In this document: in pieces, positions 62,576-64,000 of the stretch
How the letters are laid out: every line of letters starts with the position of its first letter
How positions within the stretch are numbered: the stretch's first letter is position 1
Assembly (NCBI RefSeq): GCF_001896135.2
Contig: NZ_MPOH02000011.1
Coordinates: 47,829-111,828 of the forward strand
From: Streptomyces phaeoluteigriseus
Lineage (GTDB): Bacteria; Actinomycetota; Actinomycetes; Streptomycetales; Streptomycetaceae
Direction of reading: 5' to 3'
DNA length: 64,000 nucleotides
Made by a program: the position numbers and the translations under genes
The notes under the pieces: generated by a model
What the model was told of the DNA's origin: nothing
Databases searched by the model: none
The model's input: only the letters and a program-made list of their open reading frames with translations

Positions 62576-64000
62576 TCAGACCCCCCGGTAGTCGGAGCCG
62601 CCGCGGGCCCGGGAGAGGGAGTCCAGCCGGCTGAGCACGCCGAGGGCGAGTGCGTAGGCGGTGCCGGGTTGTTCGTCGACGAGCAGGCGGGCCCGGCGCA
62701 GGTCGGCCTCGATGCCCTTGACCTCCTCGCCCTGGGGGCTCTTGGCGGTGGGCGCGGGCTGGCCCATCTGCTCCTTGCCGAAGAGGTGGGCCGCCTCGCT
62801 GATCAACGCCCTTGCCAGCAGCGAGAGTTCGGCGCTGCGGATGGGCGGCTGGTCGTAGAGGGCGTGCGCGGCGACCATGCACTCGGTGACGCGCTCGGTC
62901 ATGCTCCAGGACACCGGGCCCTGCCGTTCCGGGGACTCCGGGTAGACGGCGTGCACGTTGTCCCAGAGACCGACGCCCGGTCCGTCGCTGATGCGGCGCT
63001 GCCAGAGGTGGTCGAGGATGTCCTCGGCCAGCCGCAGCAGCCGGTCCTGGGAGGCGATGTTCCGGGACAGTGAGCAGAGTTGGATGGTCCGCTTGAGCAG
63101 TTGGGCGGAGAAGTCGGTCATCGTCCACTTCATGGGCGGACCGAGGGCCTCGCTGCCCAGCAGGGGCAGGGTGACACCGGGGTTGTGCAGGCCGACCGCG
63201 GGGTCGTCGCGGGTCATTCCGCTGGTGATCCGGCCGCGTTCGGCGAGGCGCTCCATGACGGCGACGGTGCGGGTGAGGTCGTCGTCGGTGGCGCGGCGGC
63301 GGACCAGGTCGTGGACGAGGATGGAGGCGACGGAGAGGGAGAAGTACTCCGACTCCAGTTGCTGGAGGGTGGTGCGCCAGGGGATCTCCTCCAGCGGCCA
63401 GGTGCCTTCGCCGAAGCGCGCGATGGCCGACCAGTACTGCTGGGTGATCTCCCAGCGCAGCCGCAGGGCGTCGGCGAGTTTCTGCTGTTCGGCGGTGAGC
63501 AGGCCGAGGACGAGGGTGCGCTCGGAGAACAGGTCGGGGATGCCGTCGAGGGCGACGACGGTGAAGTACAGGTAGGGCGTGGGGTGGGCGACGCCGGCGG
63601 GCTGTTTGCCGATGGCCTCGCCCGTCTGCGGTTCCACCTCGACCTCGGGGGCGCCTTTCACCAGGCTCCATGCCCAGCCGCACTCGAAGAGGCGGTTCTC
63701 GTTGCGCAGGTCGTCGGTGACGTCGGTGTCGAGACCGAGGGTGACGCTCTCGCTGATGACGGCGCGCAGGGCCTTGAAGCGCTCCTGGAAGCGCTGGAGG
63801 ACCTGGCGTTCGGAGAGCCGGCCCTGGCCGAGCAGCCGGGTGAGGGACTGCCCCTGGTCGGAGGAGACGTCGACGACGTTGACGGTGAAGGAGCGCAGCA
63901 GGCTCACCATGGCGGCGGTCAGCCGGGCGCTGGTGGCGTCCCAGAGCCGGTCGATCTGCTTGATCGTGCTCGCGCGCTGGGTCTTGCCCCGGTAGACCTT
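62576..64000 (-). CDS. SCO2524 family protein, 5' end beyond the window
   Basis: The frame is open from the window edge (KVYRGKTQRASTIKQIDRLW at the edge), so the true start lies outside; an internal ATG at 63908-63910 is not needed. At least 474 residues, helical and soluble: LQRFQERFKALRAVISESVT, LYFTVVALDGIPDLFSERTL, ADALRLRWEITQQYWSAIAR, ESEYFSLSVASILVHDLVRR. Ends GGSDYRGV three bases before the P-loop gene. Family name from recall. A SAM-methyltransferase-type SCO2525 homologue is expected just outside the window. Function unknown. Confidence 0.7.
   Translation of the reverse strand, partial: KVYRGKTQRASTIKQIDRLWDATSARLTAAMVSLLRSFTVNVVDVSSDQGQSLTRLLGQGRLSERQVLQRFQERFKALRAVISESVTLGLDTDVTDDLRNENRLFECGWAWSLVKGAPEVEVEPQTGEAIGKQPAGVAHPTPYLYFTVVALDGIPDLFSERTLVLGLLTAEQQKLADALRLRWEITQQYWSAIARFGEGTWPLEEIPWRTTLQQLESEYFSLSVASILVHDLVRRRATDDDLTRTVAVMERLAERGRITSGMTRDDPAVGLHNPGVTLPLLGSEALGPPMKWTMTDFSAQLLKRTIQLCSLSRNIASQDRLLRLAEDILDHLWQRRISDGPGVGLWDNVHAVYPESPERQGPVSWSMTERVTECMVAAHALYDQPPIRSAELSLLARALISEAAHLFGKEQMGQPAPTAKSPQGEEVKGIEADLRRARLLVDEQPGTAYALALGVLSRLDSLSRARGGSDYRGV

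Noticed and set aside
60669-63683. Upstream part of a 1328-codon minus-strand frame joined to the SCO2521 gene
   Set aside because: Only its last 323 codons are real protein. The middle happens to be the first half of the frameshifted SCO2522 gene, and the rest is an out-of-frame reading of the P-loop and SCO2524 genes.

Overview
This is very high-GC DNA from a Streptomyces, close to the S. coelicolor/S. lividans group. The evidence is codon use, GTG starts, Tat and lipoprotein signals, and near-identity (from memory) of malR/malE/aglA, glnE, ppdK, zur/znu and the SCO2521-SCO2524 family genes to S. coelicolor. No sequence search could be run, so all names rest on motifs, recalled families and context.

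Layout. (1) 1-9.4 kb: maltodextrin/starch locus. It holds the tip of a secreted protein (probably the pullulanase), secreted alpha-amylase, alpha-glucosidase aglA, the transporter malE-malF-malG, divergent repressor malR, and a PAP2-type membrane protein. Extracellular starch is cut, maltodextrins are imported by MalEFG (ATPase encoded elsewhere) and hydrolysed inside by AglA; MalR is placed to repress through CTTGCA/TGCAAG motifs. (2) 9.5-13.5 kb: glnE, a VOC-family protein, and only the last 28 codons of a glutamine synthetase gene. (3) 13.5-26.2 kb: remnant of an actinomycete integrative and conjugative element. It carries KorSA-like GntR, SpdB-like and small membrane genes, TraB-like FtsK translocase, primase-polymerase and a truncated replication ATPase, but no integrase or excisionase. 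Its left end carries a visibly less GC-rich two-gene cargo: a two-helix membrane protein and a dual-NTPase that share a short Gly-rich motif. This is the best candidate here for an undescribed, possibly defensive, system. (4) 26.5-42 kb: Tat-secreted proteins, an excalibur protein, ppdK, a ROK regulator divergent from two glycosidase genes, a membrane sulfatase-like enzyme, dusB and an MFS exporter. (5) 42-49.5 kb: a CtpI-like P-type ATPase and a TetR/aldo-keto reductase pair. (6) 49.6-58.5 kb: glyS, the Zur-controlled znuACB-zur zinc system, uppS, recO, an MFS transporter and a class A beta-lactamase. (7) 58.5-64 kb: a membrane protein followed by the SCO2521-SCO2524 family cluster of unknown function, including a ParA-like protein with an altered P-loop.

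Three points cut across the window. First, gene order jumps at the element: from memory of S. coelicolor numbering, the left side is the SCO2226-SCO2241 region and the right side the SCO2490s-SCO2524 region, so the element remnant sits at a deletion or rearrangement joint. Second, six otherwise normal genes (aglA, ROK, ctpI-like twice, aldo-keto reductase, MFS, SCO2522) carry seven one-base losses in G/C-rich runs. This pattern looks more like sequencing error than decay. Third, three small palindromic MITE-like insertions abut the TAG stop codons of neighbouring genes.
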